Made by a program: the position numbers and the translations under genes. The notes under the pieces are model-generated. The model did no database searches and had not been told where the DNA came from. It saw only the letters and a list, made by a program, of their open reading frames with translations. A stretch of 64,000 nucleotides of DNA from Streptomyces sp. adm13(2018) (GTDB lineage: Bacteria > Actinomycetota > Actinomycetes > Streptomycetales > Streptomycetaceae), in the NCBI RefSeq assembly GCF_008042145.1, contig NZ_RDBH01000080.1:33615-97614 (forward strand), read 5' to 3'. This document shows, one piece after another, positions 47,448-56,085 of this stretch (position 1 is the stretch's first letter; each line of letters opens with the position of its first letter).

Positions 47448-48722
47448 TCATCGGCGGTTTTCGGGATCGGGGGACAGCCAGGTGAGGGCCGCGGTGGTCA
47501 TCGCCTCGACGCCGGTGGAGAGGGTGGGTTCCACGACGGGCGCGAAGTGCGGGGAGTGGTTGGAGGGAATGTCGCGGGCGGTCGTCCCGGCGGCCTCCGC
47601 CTTCGCGAAGGTGTCGGGGTCGATGCCGCCGAAGAACCAGTAGCAGATCGGGGCGCCCGAGGCGGTGGCGAAGGTGCCGCAGTCCTCGCTGCCGGTCGCC
47701 GGGCCCGGGTCGAAGACCCGCTCGGTGCCGAAGTGTTCGCGGAAGGCGGTGGCCGTGCGGTCCATGGCGTCGTCGTCGTTGACCAGGACGGCGAACGTCT
47801 CGATCGGTTCGATGTCCGGGGTTCGGGTGGCACCGGCCGCCGCGGCCTCGCCCTCGATGATGCGTCGTACGGCGGCGAGGACGGTCTTTCGGACCTCCTC
47901 GGTGTACGTGCGGATGTTGAGTTTCAGCTCGGCGGTGTCCGGGATGACGTTCTGCGTGGTCCCGGCGTTGAGGACCCCGACGGTGACGACGGCGGTGTCG
48001 CTGCCGGCGATCTCACGCGAGACGACGGTCTGCAGCCGCATGACGGTGGACGCGGCCATCACCACGGGGTCGATCGCCGCCTCGGGGCGCGAGCCGTGTG
48101 CCCCCTTGCCGTGCAGCGTGACCTTGAGCGCGTCGGTGGCGGCCAGTGCCGGGCCTGCGTGGCAGCCGAGCGAGCCGGCCGGGAAGGGGCCGACGTGCTG
48201 GCCGAGGACGACGTCCGGCTTGCCGGTCCGGTCGAAGAGACCGTCGTCGACCATGGCCCGGGCTCCGGCGCCGGTCTCCTCCGCGGGCTGGAACACGGCC
48301 GTGACGGTGCCCGTCCAGTACGCCCGGCCGCCTGCCAGCAGGTCCAGTGCGCCAAGGAGGCAGGCGACGTGCATGTCGTGTCCGCAGGCGTGCATGACGC
48401 CGTCGGTCCCGCTGGCGTAGGGCAGGCCGGTCTGTTCGGTGACGGGGAGGGCGTCGAAGTCGGCGCGCAGCAGGACGTGGGGGCCGTCGCCGTTGGCGAG
48501 GACGCCGACGACACCCGTGCGGCCCACGCCGGTGGTGACGTCCAGACCGAGCGCGCGCAGGCGCTCGGCGATGAGGCCGGCGGTACGGGTCTCGGCGAAG
48601 GACAGCTCCGGATGAGTGTGCAGGTCCCGGTAGAGGTCGGCGAGGCCCTCCCTCAGGTCGGGCAGTCTCGCGAAGACGGCAGAGCCCGGGGCCGTGCCAG
48701 GGGTGCTGCCCGCGTTGCTCAT
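47448..48722 (-). CDS. M20 family amidohydrolase
   Basis: Zinc-dependent amidohydrolase of 424 residues of the M20D group (hippurate hydrolase or N-acyl amino acid amidohydrolase-like). Motifs include LHTHPELSF, VLLRADFDALPVTEQTGLPY, the metal site MHACGHDMH near residue 107, QPAEETGAG near 145, and the dimerisation-domain GKGAHGSRPE. A late SEDCGTF and the closing NHSPHFAP supply further metal-binding positions. It should hydrolyse an N-acyl or peptide-like amide in the cytoplasm; the substrate is open. The start is the ATG at 48722; no strong ribosome site is visible. The C-terminus is intact and no partner genes are adjacent. Confidence 0.87.
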   Translation of the reverse strand: MSNAGSTPGTAPGSAVFARLPDLREGLADLYRDLHTHPELSFAETRTAGLIAERLRALGLDVTTGVGRTGVVGVLANGDGPHVLLRADFDALPVTEQTGLPYASGTDGVMHACGHDMHVACLLGALDLLAGGRAYWTGTVTAVFQPAEETGAGARAMVDDGLFDRTGKPDVVLGQHVGPFPAGSLGCHAGPALAATDALKVTLHGKGAHGSRPEAAIDPVVMAASTVMRLQTVVSREIAGSDTAVVTVGVLNAGTTQNVIPDTAELKLNIRTYTEEVRKTVLAAVRRIIEGEAAAAGATRTPDIEPIETFAVLVNDDDAMDRTATAFREHFGTERVFDPGPATGSEDCGTFATASGAPICYWFFGGIDPDTFAKAEAAGTTARDIPSNHSPHFAPVVEPTLSTGVEAMTTAALTWLSPDPENRR

Positions 48723-48806
48723 GTGCTCATGTTCCGTAGGTGGATCGGGGGTGGCCTGCGGACCGGGCCGTTCGAGTGACGGGGAAAGGAGACGGCGACG
48801 GCGAGC

Positions 48807-48905
48807 GTGCCGTTCAAGCGGCTCCGCACCCGCTACGAACGGCGCGCAGACCTGCCTCGGGGACTGCTCCACCTCGCCCGCAGCCTCGCCGGGAGGCCGC
48901 TGCGG
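48807..48905 (+). pseudogene. IS5-type transposase C-terminal remnant
   Basis: Frame reading FKRLRTRYERRADLPRGLLH, then LARSLAGRPL, matching the conserved tail of IS5-group transposases (FKRLRxRYERRADIH...). The catalytic DDE region and both ends of the element are absent. It lies in the 376-bp gap between the M20 and DUF1877 genes; the rest of that gap holds nothing recognisable. Confidence 0.6.
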
Positions 48906-49098
48906 CTGCCAGCGCCGCTTTCCCTCGGGTGTGTGTCGACGCGCCGGCCCACGTTGCAGCGACAGCAGTCCTCGCCATATGGCTTCTCCTGTGCCGGCAG
49001 GGGCCATCCTTCGGCCTGAAATGCCTGGCCCGCAGCACGACCAAGGTCGGCAGACTCCACTCCCCCTGGCCCCGCGGGAAAGGGGTGCCCGAGTCGGC

Positions 49099-49596
49099 TC
49101 AGGAGATCCAGAGGAGCATCGCGTCGCCCTCCTTGGCTGCTGCGCGCAGGTAGTTCCCGAGGTCGGCCCAGTGGGCGGCGACCCAGTCCGGTTCCTCGCC
49201 GCGCTCCCAGACGATCTGCGGGTAGACGTTCGCCTCGGCCAGATCGGCCGGGGTGACACCGTCGGTCAGACTGCCGGGAGCGTGGGCCTCCAATGCAGCC
49301 ACGGCGGCGCGCACCCGCTCCGCGGTCAGGAGCCGGGGCGGGCCGTACCCCCAGTCCTCGCCCTCCGGCCAGGGCAGGTCCGCTTCTCCGAAGACCACGT
49401 CCACCGGGAAGCCACGCCGGCTCAGCAGGAAGTCGAGGGCGTGCCATGCCTTGTCCGTCTCATGCACCCGCGCCGCGCCGGCCGCGTCGTCGCGGTCGTA
49501 CCGCGCGTGCGCCTGCGCGGCCGCCCACCCGGGGTCCTGCAACGCGCGGTCGAGTTCAGCCGGAGTGAGGCGGAGGTACTGCCCGATCATGCTCAT
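49099..49596 (-). CDS. DUF1877 family protein
   Basis: Small soluble protein of about 165 residues. It opens MSMIGQYLRLTPAELDRALQ and contains DKAWHALDFLLSR, the diagnostic core of DUF1877 (YfbM-like), followed by YGPPRLLTAERVRAAVAALE and a Trp-rich end. Biochemical role unknown. Start ATG 49596 or 49590; the family usually has a short lead before the aromatic strand, favouring 49596. It sits next to the transposase remnant in the accessory stretch. Confidence 0.75.
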   Translation of the reverse strand: MSMIGQYLRLTPAELDRALQDPGWAAAQAHARYDRDDAAGAARVHETDKAWHALDFLLSRRGFPVDVVFGEADLPWPEGEDWGYGPPRLLTAERVRAAVAALEAHAPGSLTDGVTPADLAEANVYPQIVWERGEEPDWVAAHWADLGNYLRAAAKEGDAMLLWIS

Positions 49597-49878
49597 GGAC
49601 CACACCCTAGGAGGCGACACTGACAGGACCGACGGGTCGTGCCGTGTCCGTGGATCTTGTCGTGTCCGTGGATGCGGAGGCCGACCAGATCCAGGTTGGC
49701 CTTGTCGTCGTCGGCGACATGGGGCGTCGACCTCACCACCCTCGGCCAGGGACCAGCTGACGGCGGGATCGCCGCGACCTGCCCGGCGGCGGCCGGCTCC
49801 AGGCTCTCCCCCTCCCCCGCCGCCGTGCGCTGTACGTCGAGAACGGTCGCCCTGCGACGTCCGCGAGAGTCCCCGGCC

Positions 49879-51393
49879 CTACTCGCTGGCCAGGAGTGGG
49901 TCGTAGGCGGAATGACTCTGCCGGCCCGTCATGAAGGCGAGGAAGTCCTTGATGAACGCCGCTCGAGAGTAGGTTCCGTTCGCGTCGAGGAGTTCGCGTC
50001 GGAAACCGGTGCGGAACAGCGCGCGGTACTCGTCGGCGTCGATGGTCTGGTCGCCGTCGGCGTCGGTCGCGTCGAACAGGACCTCGGCCACCCGGATCAA
50101 GGCCGGTCCGGCGAGGGAAGGCGCGGCCTGGGCGTACTCCTCGCGGCTGATCCGGCCGTCGCCGTTGGCGTCGAGTTCCGACTGGAGTTCCCGCCACCAG
50201 GCCGCGTACGCGTCGAAGAGCCGTGTCTCCTGCGGTTCGTCCAGGTCGAGGCGACCCGATAGTTCCCGGGCCATGGCCGCGAGGTCGGGCCAGTCCAGGT
50301 AGCCGTTGCCGGTCTGGTCCAGCACCTGGTCGAAGAACTCTCCGGCGGTGCGCCGGAGCGTCCCGTCAGCCGCCGCTGCCCGGGGCGGGCGCGCGGGCTC
50401 GTCCGGGAGCGGGGTCATCAGGCGTAGGAACGCGCCCAGGCGCTTGATTCCCTCGCCGGCCGAGGCCAGTGCCCTGATCCGGGGGTCGTCGCTGTCGGGG
50501 GACTGCGAGAGGAGCCCGATGAGCGTTTCGGCGGTGATCCATCCTTCGGGCAGGATCCGTGCCGTTGCGAGGGCCAGGTAGGCGGCCTGGGTCAGCGCCT
50601 GGGCCCCGGGGACCTCCGTCAGGCCGGCCCGCCTGCGGAACGCTTCGGGCAGTGAGGCGACTGTGATCATGCCGATCGTGGGTCCGGCCAGCGCCCGGGC
50701 TCCCGCCCACAGGGTGGGGACGCCCTCCAGCAGCGGTGGTGCCGGAAGGTGGTCGAAGAGGCGGTAGAGGATCGTTCGCAGCGCTTCGGTGTTCTCCAGC
50801 TCCTCCTCGACCACCCGGTCGTAGTACGGCCAGAAGTCCTTGAGGGACGCGGGGAGCGCGGTGGAGGTGGGATCCATCAGCCGCAGGAACGCCTGGAACT
50901 GTTCGTACAGCTCCTCCATCGCGTCCTGGTCGAGGGCCCGTCCGCTCCAGCGGAACATGGTGACCGTGCTCTCGAACATGGTGGCGACCACCCAGGCCCG
51001 GGCGGCCGGGTCCAGAGCGTCGTAGGGCCGGTTCGCCGAGTCGGTGCCGTTCAGTCGGGAGTGCAGCCGGTTGAGTCGTGCCGTCTCTCGTGCTCGCGCC
51101 ACCGGGTCCGGTCCGGTCATGATCCTGAAGCTGCGCAGGGTGTTGTTCAGCCGTCGCCAGGGCCGTGTCACGAAGGTGGAGCTGTCCGCCAACGCGGCGC
51201 CGATGGGAGGGTAGGCGGCTTCCAGGACGGTCGCCCTGATCATGGCCGCGGCCCAACAGGGATCGTCGAAGAGTCCGTTGAAACGTGTCTGCGGCCCGAA
51301 GATGTGCGCCGGGCCGGCACCGTCGCCGTCGTCGAGTCCCTCGGCCGCGGGGGGCTCCGGGGCCTGCTCCTCGCTCATGGTCGTCTGGCTCAC
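49879..51393 (-). CDS. MpaB/DUF2236-type protein fused to EF-hands
   Basis: Protein of 504 residues with two units. The N-terminal about 310 residues are a DUF2236 (oxygenase MpaB family, heme-protein fold also used by latex-clearing protein): VLEAAYPPIGAALADSSTF, LNRLHSRLNGTDSANRPYDA, and WVVATMFESTVTMFRWSG. The C-terminal about 170 residues are calerythrin-like EF-hands, with loops DQTGNGYLDWPD, DANGDGRISREE and DADGDQTIDADE; the third lacks the usual Gly. Calcium binding is therefore likely. The GTG at 51393 overlaps the stop of the upstream cis-prenyltransferase by 4 bp (GTGA), so the two are translationally coupled. It may act on a prenyl product, but this is inference. Confidence 0.82.
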   Translation of the reverse strand: MSQTTMSEEQAPEPPAAEGLDDGDGAGPAHIFGPQTRFNGLFDDPCWAAAMIRATVLEAAYPPIGAALADSSTFVTRPWRRLNNTLRSFRIMTGPDPVARARETARLNRLHSRLNGTDSANRPYDALDPAARAWVVATMFESTVTMFRWSGRALDQDAMEELYEQFQAFLRLMDPTSTALPASLKDFWPYYDRVVEEELENTEALRTILYRLFDHLPAPPLLEGVPTLWAGARALAGPTIGMITVASLPEAFRRRAGLTEVPGAQALTQAAYLALATARILPEGWITAETLIGLLSQSPDSDDPRIRALASAGEGIKRLGAFLRLMTPLPDEPARPPRAAAADGTLRRTAGEFFDQVLDQTGNGYLDWPDLAAMARELSGRLDLDEPQETRLFDAYAAWWRELQSELDANGDGRISREEYAQAAPSLAGPALIRVAEVLFDATDADGDQTIDADEYRALFRTGFRRELLDANGTYSRAAFIKDFLAFMTGRQSHSAYDPLLASE

Positions 51394-52175
51394 GGTTCCA
51401 GGTCTCCTTCCGGGACCGCCGACAGGCCGCCGAAACGGCGTTGCCGACGCTGATAGGTGTGCAGGCACTCCATGAAGTGCGTGGCGCGAAAGTCCGGCCA
51501 GAGCACGGGCGGGAAGACCCACTCGGCGTAAGCGACCTGCCACAGCATGAAGTTGGAGATGCGCTGCTCGCCCGAGGTGCGGATCACCAGATCCACATCG
51601 GGGGTGTCGGGGAACGGCAGGTGGGCGGCGAAGGACGCCTCGTCCACGGTCTCGGGCGGCGCTCCGCTGCGGATCAGCGAGCGTGCCGCCTCGACGATGT
51701 CCCGCCGTCCGCCGTGGTCGAACGCCACGGTCAACGTCATCCCCCGGTTGCCGCTGGTGAGCGTCGTGAGGTCGGCGAACTCGCCGGCCAGCCCCGACGG
51801 GATCCGTGGGTCGGTGTTTCCGAGGAAGCGGACGCGGATGCCGCGGGCGTGGATCAGCGGCGCGTGTTTGCGGACGACCCTGCGCACCAGGTGCAGAAGG
51901 TAGTCGACCTCGTCTTCGGGCCGGCTCCAGTTCTCGGTCGAGAACGCGTAGAGGCTCAGCCACCGCACCCCGGCCGACCTCGCGGCCTCGATGACGTCGA
52001 TCACCGTCGTCTCGGCCGCGCGATGGCCCGAGGTTCGCGGCAGATCACGCTGCGCCGCCCAGCGGCCGTTGCCGTCCATCACACACGCGACGTGACGCGG
52101 TACCGATGCCGTCGCCCCGGGTCGCCGGGGCGCGGCCACGGACGGGGTGGGACTTCCGACGATCCGCCTCACCAT
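51390..52175 (-). CDS. cis-prenyltransferase (UppS-like polyprenyl diphosphate synthase)
   Basis: Isoprenyl transferase of about 261 residues of the undecaprenyl diphosphate synthase family, which adds isopentenyl units in cis to an allylic diphosphate. Family motifs are intact: CVMDGNGRWAAQR, SLYAFSTENWSRP, VAFDHGGRRDIVEAA, and the substrate-binding IRTSGEQRISNFMLWQ with YAEWVFPPVLWP. The ATG at 52175 has AAGGAG 9 nt upstream. Chain length cannot be read from sequence. It is coupled to a DUF2236/EF-hand gene rather than to cell-wall genes, so it is probably an accessory synthase, not the housekeeping uppS. Confidence 0.88.
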   Translation of the reverse strand: MVRRIVGSPTPSVAAPRRPGATASVPRHVACVMDGNGRWAAQRDLPRTSGHRAAETTVIDVIEAARSAGVRWLSLYAFSTENWSRPEDEVDYLLHLVRRVVRKHAPLIHARGIRVRFLGNTDPRIPSGLAGEFADLTTLTSGNRGMTLTVAFDHGGRRDIVEAARSLIRSGAPPETVDEASFAAHLPFPDTPDVDLVIRTSGEQRISNFMLWQVAYAEWVFPPVLWPDFRATHFMECLHTYQRRQRRFGGLSAVPEGDLEP

Positions 52176-53027
52176 GATCGGGACTCCTTCGACGTGCCGG
52201 CCCGCCGTACGGACCACCGACGCCGATCCTGATCCATCCTCGCCCGGCTTTTCCCGAGAATCGAGATCTTTCACCCGATCCGGAAGCCAAGCCCGTTTCG
52301 CCCGGGCGCCCCCTGGGGCTCACCGCTCCAAGCAGCGGTCGGCGGCCTGCACCCGAGTCTCCTGTGTGTCCCGTCAACCGCGCGGCGGTCGCCGGCCATC
52401 GCGTACCGGCAGGCGACCATCCCCTGCTCCTGACCCTCGCCGGTCTCGTCGCACCACAGGGGCAGCACACCAGCCCCGGCCGTCCCAGGGGGCAGGCCGG
52501 CGCCACGTCGAGCAGCGGCTCACCCATCGCGATCGAACCGGCGGCGAGCGGAGCCGCAGCTCTGAAGGCATGGGCAGCCGCTCGTCGTGCAGGGCGGCGG
52601 TGTTGCGCACCGTCCACATGTGTGGGCCCTCGGACGTCCGAAGGCGGGTGTCAGGTGGGGGTGTTCCAGTGGGTGTGCATGTCGAGGGGGGTGGTGGGAC
52701 AGGCGGACGGATGACATCTCGGTGCGCCTCCCTCTGGTAACACCATCATCAGACTTCACCAAAGCAAGCCCAACAGTGAGTCAAGGAAGAGTAATACGCG
52801 CAAGTGAACGGCGTCCTGCAACACCCTGCCTGTGCGACGGTTTTCGAATGGAATCGGCCTGATGTTGACGCGAACGGCGGCATCGGGGCGGGGCGGCCAC
52901 CCGGTCGAGACCGCAGGCCTCCCACGACGCCGCCACCCTGCAGGTGTTCCGCTGCTGACGGACGGTGCCCACCCGCGCCGACCTGTCAGCCCGACGCGCC
53001 CCCACGGCACGCCAGGAGGAATCATTC
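52176..53027. other. 852-bp intergenic region
   Basis: Large gap between divergent units. Several open frames occur on both strands, none with a convincing ribosome site or familiar protein. A short AT-richer block near 52735-52860 is the best candidate for a rightward promoter for the carbonic anhydrase relic and SulP gene. Confidence 0.4.
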
Positions 53028-53216
53028 ATGCAGCCCCTCATCGTCACCGCCCGCCGATTCGGACAGCGCCCTGAGGAGTTCGCCGCACCCGTTGCGGGCC
53101 AGTCCCCGGCCGTCCCGTCCCCCACCTGCTCCGACTCCGGGGGCGTCCGCGGCCCCGTCCACCCCGCTGCCGTCCCGGAGCACCGCTCCGCGGCCGACCC
53201 CTTCGACGCGCTGTGA
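53028..53216 (+). pseudogene. beta-carbonic anhydrase, internally deleted
   Basis: Open frame of 62 residues with an excellent ribosome site (CCAGGAGGA). The first part matches a beta-carbonic anhydrase N-terminus, MQPLIVTARRFGQRPEEFAA followed by TCSDSGG, where TCSDSR carries a zinc Cys and the catalytic Asp-Arg pair. The Arg is lost, and the frame then runs into a short tail ending DPFDAL. The HxxC zinc ligands and about 130 residues are missing. Its place directly before a SulP transporter is the usual carbonic anhydrase-SulP order, supporting the identification. It cannot be an active enzyme. Confidence 0.62.
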
Positions 53217-53230
53217 GGAAGGACGTCCGG

Positions 53231-54754
53231 ATGCCCCGCTCCCTCCCCTTACCGCGGCACGACTTCCTGCGGCAGGACTTCGCGGCCTCGCTCGTCGTCT
53301 TCCTCGTCGCCCTCCCGCTCTGCATCGGCGTCGCCGTCGCCTCGGGCGTCCCCGCCGAACTCGGCCTCATCACCGGCATCGTCGGCGGCATCGTCACCGG
53401 CCTGATGCGCGGCAGCAGCCTCCAGGTGTCCGGTCCGGCCGCCGGCCTCACCGTCCTGGTCTACGAAGCCGTCAGCGCCTTCGGCCTCGCCGCGCTCGGC
53501 GTCATCGTGCTGGCGGCCGGCCTGCTCCAGATCGCCATGGGCCTCCTCCGGTGGGGCCGCTGGTTCCGTGCGATCTCCCTCTCCGTCGTCGAGGGCATGC
53601 TCGCCGGCATCGGCCTCGTCATCATCGCCGGGCAGCTCTACGCCGCGGCCGGCATCACCGCACCCGACTCCGGACTCGACAAGCTCACCGGCCTGCCGGG
53701 CGCCCTGTTCGGGGCCCTCGGCGACCGCACGGCCCTCGTGTCGCTCGCGGTCGGCGCCGGCACCGTCCTGCTCATCGTCGGCTGGCGCCGCATGCCGCGC
53801 AGGGCGCGGGCGGTCCCCGGCGCCCTGGTGGCGGTCCTCCTCGCCGCCCTCGCGACCGCCGTGCTGGACCTGCCGGTGGCCACCGTGAAGGTCGGCGGCG
53901 TCCTGGAGGCCGTCCACCTCCCCGGCACGGAAGCACTCTCCTCGCTCGCCGACCCGGCCCTCATCGGGACGATCCTCGCGTTCGCCCTGATCGCCTCCGC
54001 CGAGTCGCTCTTCAGCGCGGCGGCGGTCGACCGGCTCCACTCCGGACCGCGCACCGAGTACGACAGGGAACTGGTCGCCCAGGGCGCGGGCAACACGCTC
54101 TGCGGGCTGCTCGGGGCCCTGCCCCTCACGGCGGTCATCGTGCGCAGCTCGGCCAACGTCGAGGCCGGCGCCCGGACGAAGGCGTCCCGGGTGCTGCACG
54201 GGGTGTGGCTGCTGCTCTTCGTCGCCCTGCTGCCCAACGTGCTCGCGTACATCCCGCTGGCCGCGCTCGCCGGGATCCTCGTCCACGCCGGATGGAAGCT
54301 CATCCCGTTCAAGGGCGTGGTGACCCTGTGGGGCCGCCACCGGGGCGAGGCCCTCGTCCTGGTGGCCACGGCGGCGTCGATCGTCGCGGTCGGCATGTTC
54401 GAAGGCGTGCTGATCGGTCTCGTGCTGTCGGTGGCCAAGGCCGCCTGGGAGGCCTCCCACCTGCGGATCGAGCAGACCGACGACGGACGGGAGGCGGTCC
54501 GCGTACGGCTCCAGGGGACGGTCACCTTCCTCCGGCTGCCGCAGATACTCGACAGCCTGGAAGCCCTGCCCGGCGACCGGCGGGTGGTCCTGGACCTCTC
54601 CGGGGTCCACCACCTCGACCACGCCTGCCGCTCCGCCCTGGAGACCTGGGCGGAGCGGCACGGCGGGGCCGACGCCGAGGCGGTCCGGGCGGCCACGGCC
54701 CCGGAGCGGACCGAGGAGGAGGCGACCCCGGCCCGGGTGAGCAGCGCGGGCTGA
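53231..54754 (+). CDS. SulP family anion transporter with STAS domain
   Basis: Inner-membrane transporter of 507 residues with about 10-12 helices. It opens PRHDFLRQDFAASLVVFLVA and has the conserved GGIVTGLMRGSSLQVSGPAA, SLFSAAAVDRLH and a NTLCGLLGALPLTAVIVRSS segment. The C-terminal part (about 415-500) is a STAS-like domain (LQGTVTFLRLPQILDSLEAL, then VVLDLSGVHHLDHACRSAL). Next to a carbonic anhydrase, such proteins are thought to carry bicarbonate; here the partner is a relic. The ATG at 53231 with AGGAAGGA is preferred over a GTG at 53213 that overlaps the relic stop. Confidence 0.88.
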   Translation: MPRSLPLPRHDFLRQDFAASLVVFLVALPLCIGVAVASGVPAELGLITGIVGGIVTGLMRGSSLQVSGPAAGLTVLVYEAVSAFGLAALGVIVLAAGLLQIAMGLLRWGRWFRAISLSVVEGMLAGIGLVIIAGQLYAAAGITAPDSGLDKLTGLPGALFGALGDRTALVSLAVGAGTVLLIVGWRRMPRRARAVPGALVAVLLAALATAVLDLPVATVKVGGVLEAVHLPGTEALSSLADPALIGTILAFALIASAESLFSAAAVDRLHSGPRTEYDRELVAQGAGNTLCGLLGALPLTAVIVRSSANVEAGARTKASRVLHGVWLLLFVALLPNVLAYIPLAALAGILVHAGWKLIPFKGVVTLWGRHRGEALVLVATAASIVAVGMFEGVLIGLVLSVAKAAWEASHLRIEQTDDGREAVRVRLQGTVTFLRLPQILDSLEALPGDRRVVLDLSGVHHLDHACRSALETWAERHGGADAEAVRAATAPERTEEEATPARVSSAG

Positions 54755-54878
54755 GTCCCGGGACCTCCGGTGGGAGCGACGCACACCCGCCCCCACCGGA
54801 GGTTCCTCACGCCCACGCCACGCGCCCCGGCCGGGTCCGCGGAGTGCGTGGCGCACTCCGGCATAGGAGCCTGGTGGT

Positions 54879-56024
54879 GTGGTGAAGCCAAGGAAGCCGG
54901 CCGACGGCGCGGACCCGAGGAGCTGGCTGCGCGGGGCCCCACCGCCCCGCTGGGTCCGGGTCCTGCCCGTGCTGCTGCTCGTCGGCGTCGGGGCGGCCTC
55001 CCTCTCCGAGTCCGTCCCCCTCGACATCGGCTTCCTGCTCGGCGCGGTGCCGCCGCTGGCCGTCCTGGCCTACGGACCACTGGCCACGGCGCTGCTCGGC
55101 GCCTCCACGATCGTGCTCCTGACCGTCCCGTTCTTCCATCTGAACCGGCCCGGCAGCACCGACCTCTTCACCCTCGGCTTCGTCGCGACGCTCAGTATCT
55201 TCGTCTCCTTCGTCCGCGGGCGCCGCGACCAGCAGCTCGACCTGGAACGCGCCGTGGCCGAGACGGCGCAGCGGGCCATCGTCCCGGACGTGCAGCGCAC
55301 GGTCGGACCGGTGCGCTGCGCGAGCCTGTACCGCGCGGCCGAACGCGGCACGCTGGTCGGCGGCGACTTCTTCGACGTCCGGGCGGGCCCCCACGGGGTC
55401 CGGGCGGTCCTCGGTGACGTACAGGGACACGGCCTGTCGGCGGTCGCGACGGTCGCGTCCGTCATGGGCGCCTTCCGGGAGGCGGTGCTGGACGACGTGG
55501 ACGCGGAGTCCATCGCGGCGCGGCTGGACCGCAGGCTCGTGGTCGACTCCGCGGCCACGGAGCACGCGGAGCTCTTCGCCACGGCCGTGCTCCTGGACTT
55601 CGTGCCGCACGGGCGGGAGGTCCGCGTCCTGGCCTGCGGCCATCCCCCTCCGGTCCTGCTACGGGGCGACGCCGTGCGCACCCTGGAGCTCGACCCCGGG
55701 CCGCCGCTCGGCCTGGGCCTCGCCGACGTCCTGCCCGGCACCGCCGCCACGGTGTCGCTCAAGCCCGGGGACCGGCTGCTCCTGGCCTCGGACGGCGTCC
55801 TGGAGGCCCGGGACGCCTCCGGTGCCTTCTACCCCTTCGCCGAGCGGCTGGCCCGGATGACCGATGTCGACCCCGACCGGCTGCCCGATGCGATCTGGGC
55901 CGACCTCAGCGGCTTCGCCCCCAAGATCCAGGACGACGTCACCCTGCTGGTCCTGACCCTGGACGCGCCCCACCCGGACCGCGCTGACCTCCTGAACCGC
56001 ACGGACCGCGCTGACACCGGCTGA
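54879..56024 (+). CDS. membrane PP2C/SpoIIE-type phosphatase
   Basis: Protein of 381 residues. The N-terminus carries three to four membrane helices (VRVLPVLLLVGVGAASL, PLDIGFLLGAVPPLAVLAY, LLGASTIVLLTVPFFHL, LFTLGFVATLSIFVSFV). A coiled linker follows, then a PPM/SpoIIE phosphatase domain from about residue 130 with the metal motifs GGDFFDVR, LGDVQGHGLSA, ACGHPPPVLL and LLASDGVLEARD. It probably dephosphorylates an anti-sigma antagonist in response to a membrane signal. The GTG at 54879 has AGGAG 9 nt upstream. It is downstream of SulP by 124 bp and could be read with it. Confidence 0.87.
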   Translation: MVKPRKPADGADPRSWLRGAPPPRWVRVLPVLLLVGVGAASLSESVPLDIGFLLGAVPPLAVLAYGPLATALLGASTIVLLTVPFFHLNRPGSTDLFTLGFVATLSIFVSFVRGRRDQQLDLERAVAETAQRAIVPDVQRTVGPVRCASLYRAAERGTLVGGDFFDVRAGPHGVRAVLGDVQGHGLSAVATVASVMGAFREAVLDDVDAESIAARLDRRLVVDSAATEHAELFATAVLLDFVPHGREVRVLACGHPPPVLLRGDAVRTLELDPGPPLGLGLADVLPGTAATVSLKPGDRLLLASDGVLEARDASGAFYPFAERLARMTDVDPDRLPDAIWADLSGFAPKIQDDVTLLVLTLDAPHPDRADLLNRTDRADTG

Positions 56025-56085
56025 CCCACCGGCGCTCCCGACCCCAACCTCGGTGCGCGGGGGCAAGCCGTGCCCCGCCCCGCGC

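Noticed and set aside
49640-49680. Short direct repeat of CGTGTCCGTGGAT in the gap before the EF-hand gene
   Set aside because: Only two copies over a few tens of bases; could be chance or slippage and explains nothing nearby.
52374-52619. Minus-strand frame of 81 codons in the large gap before the carbonic anhydrase relic
   Set aside because: Arg-rich composition typical of a non-coding frame in GC-rich DNA; no ribosome site or familiar motif.
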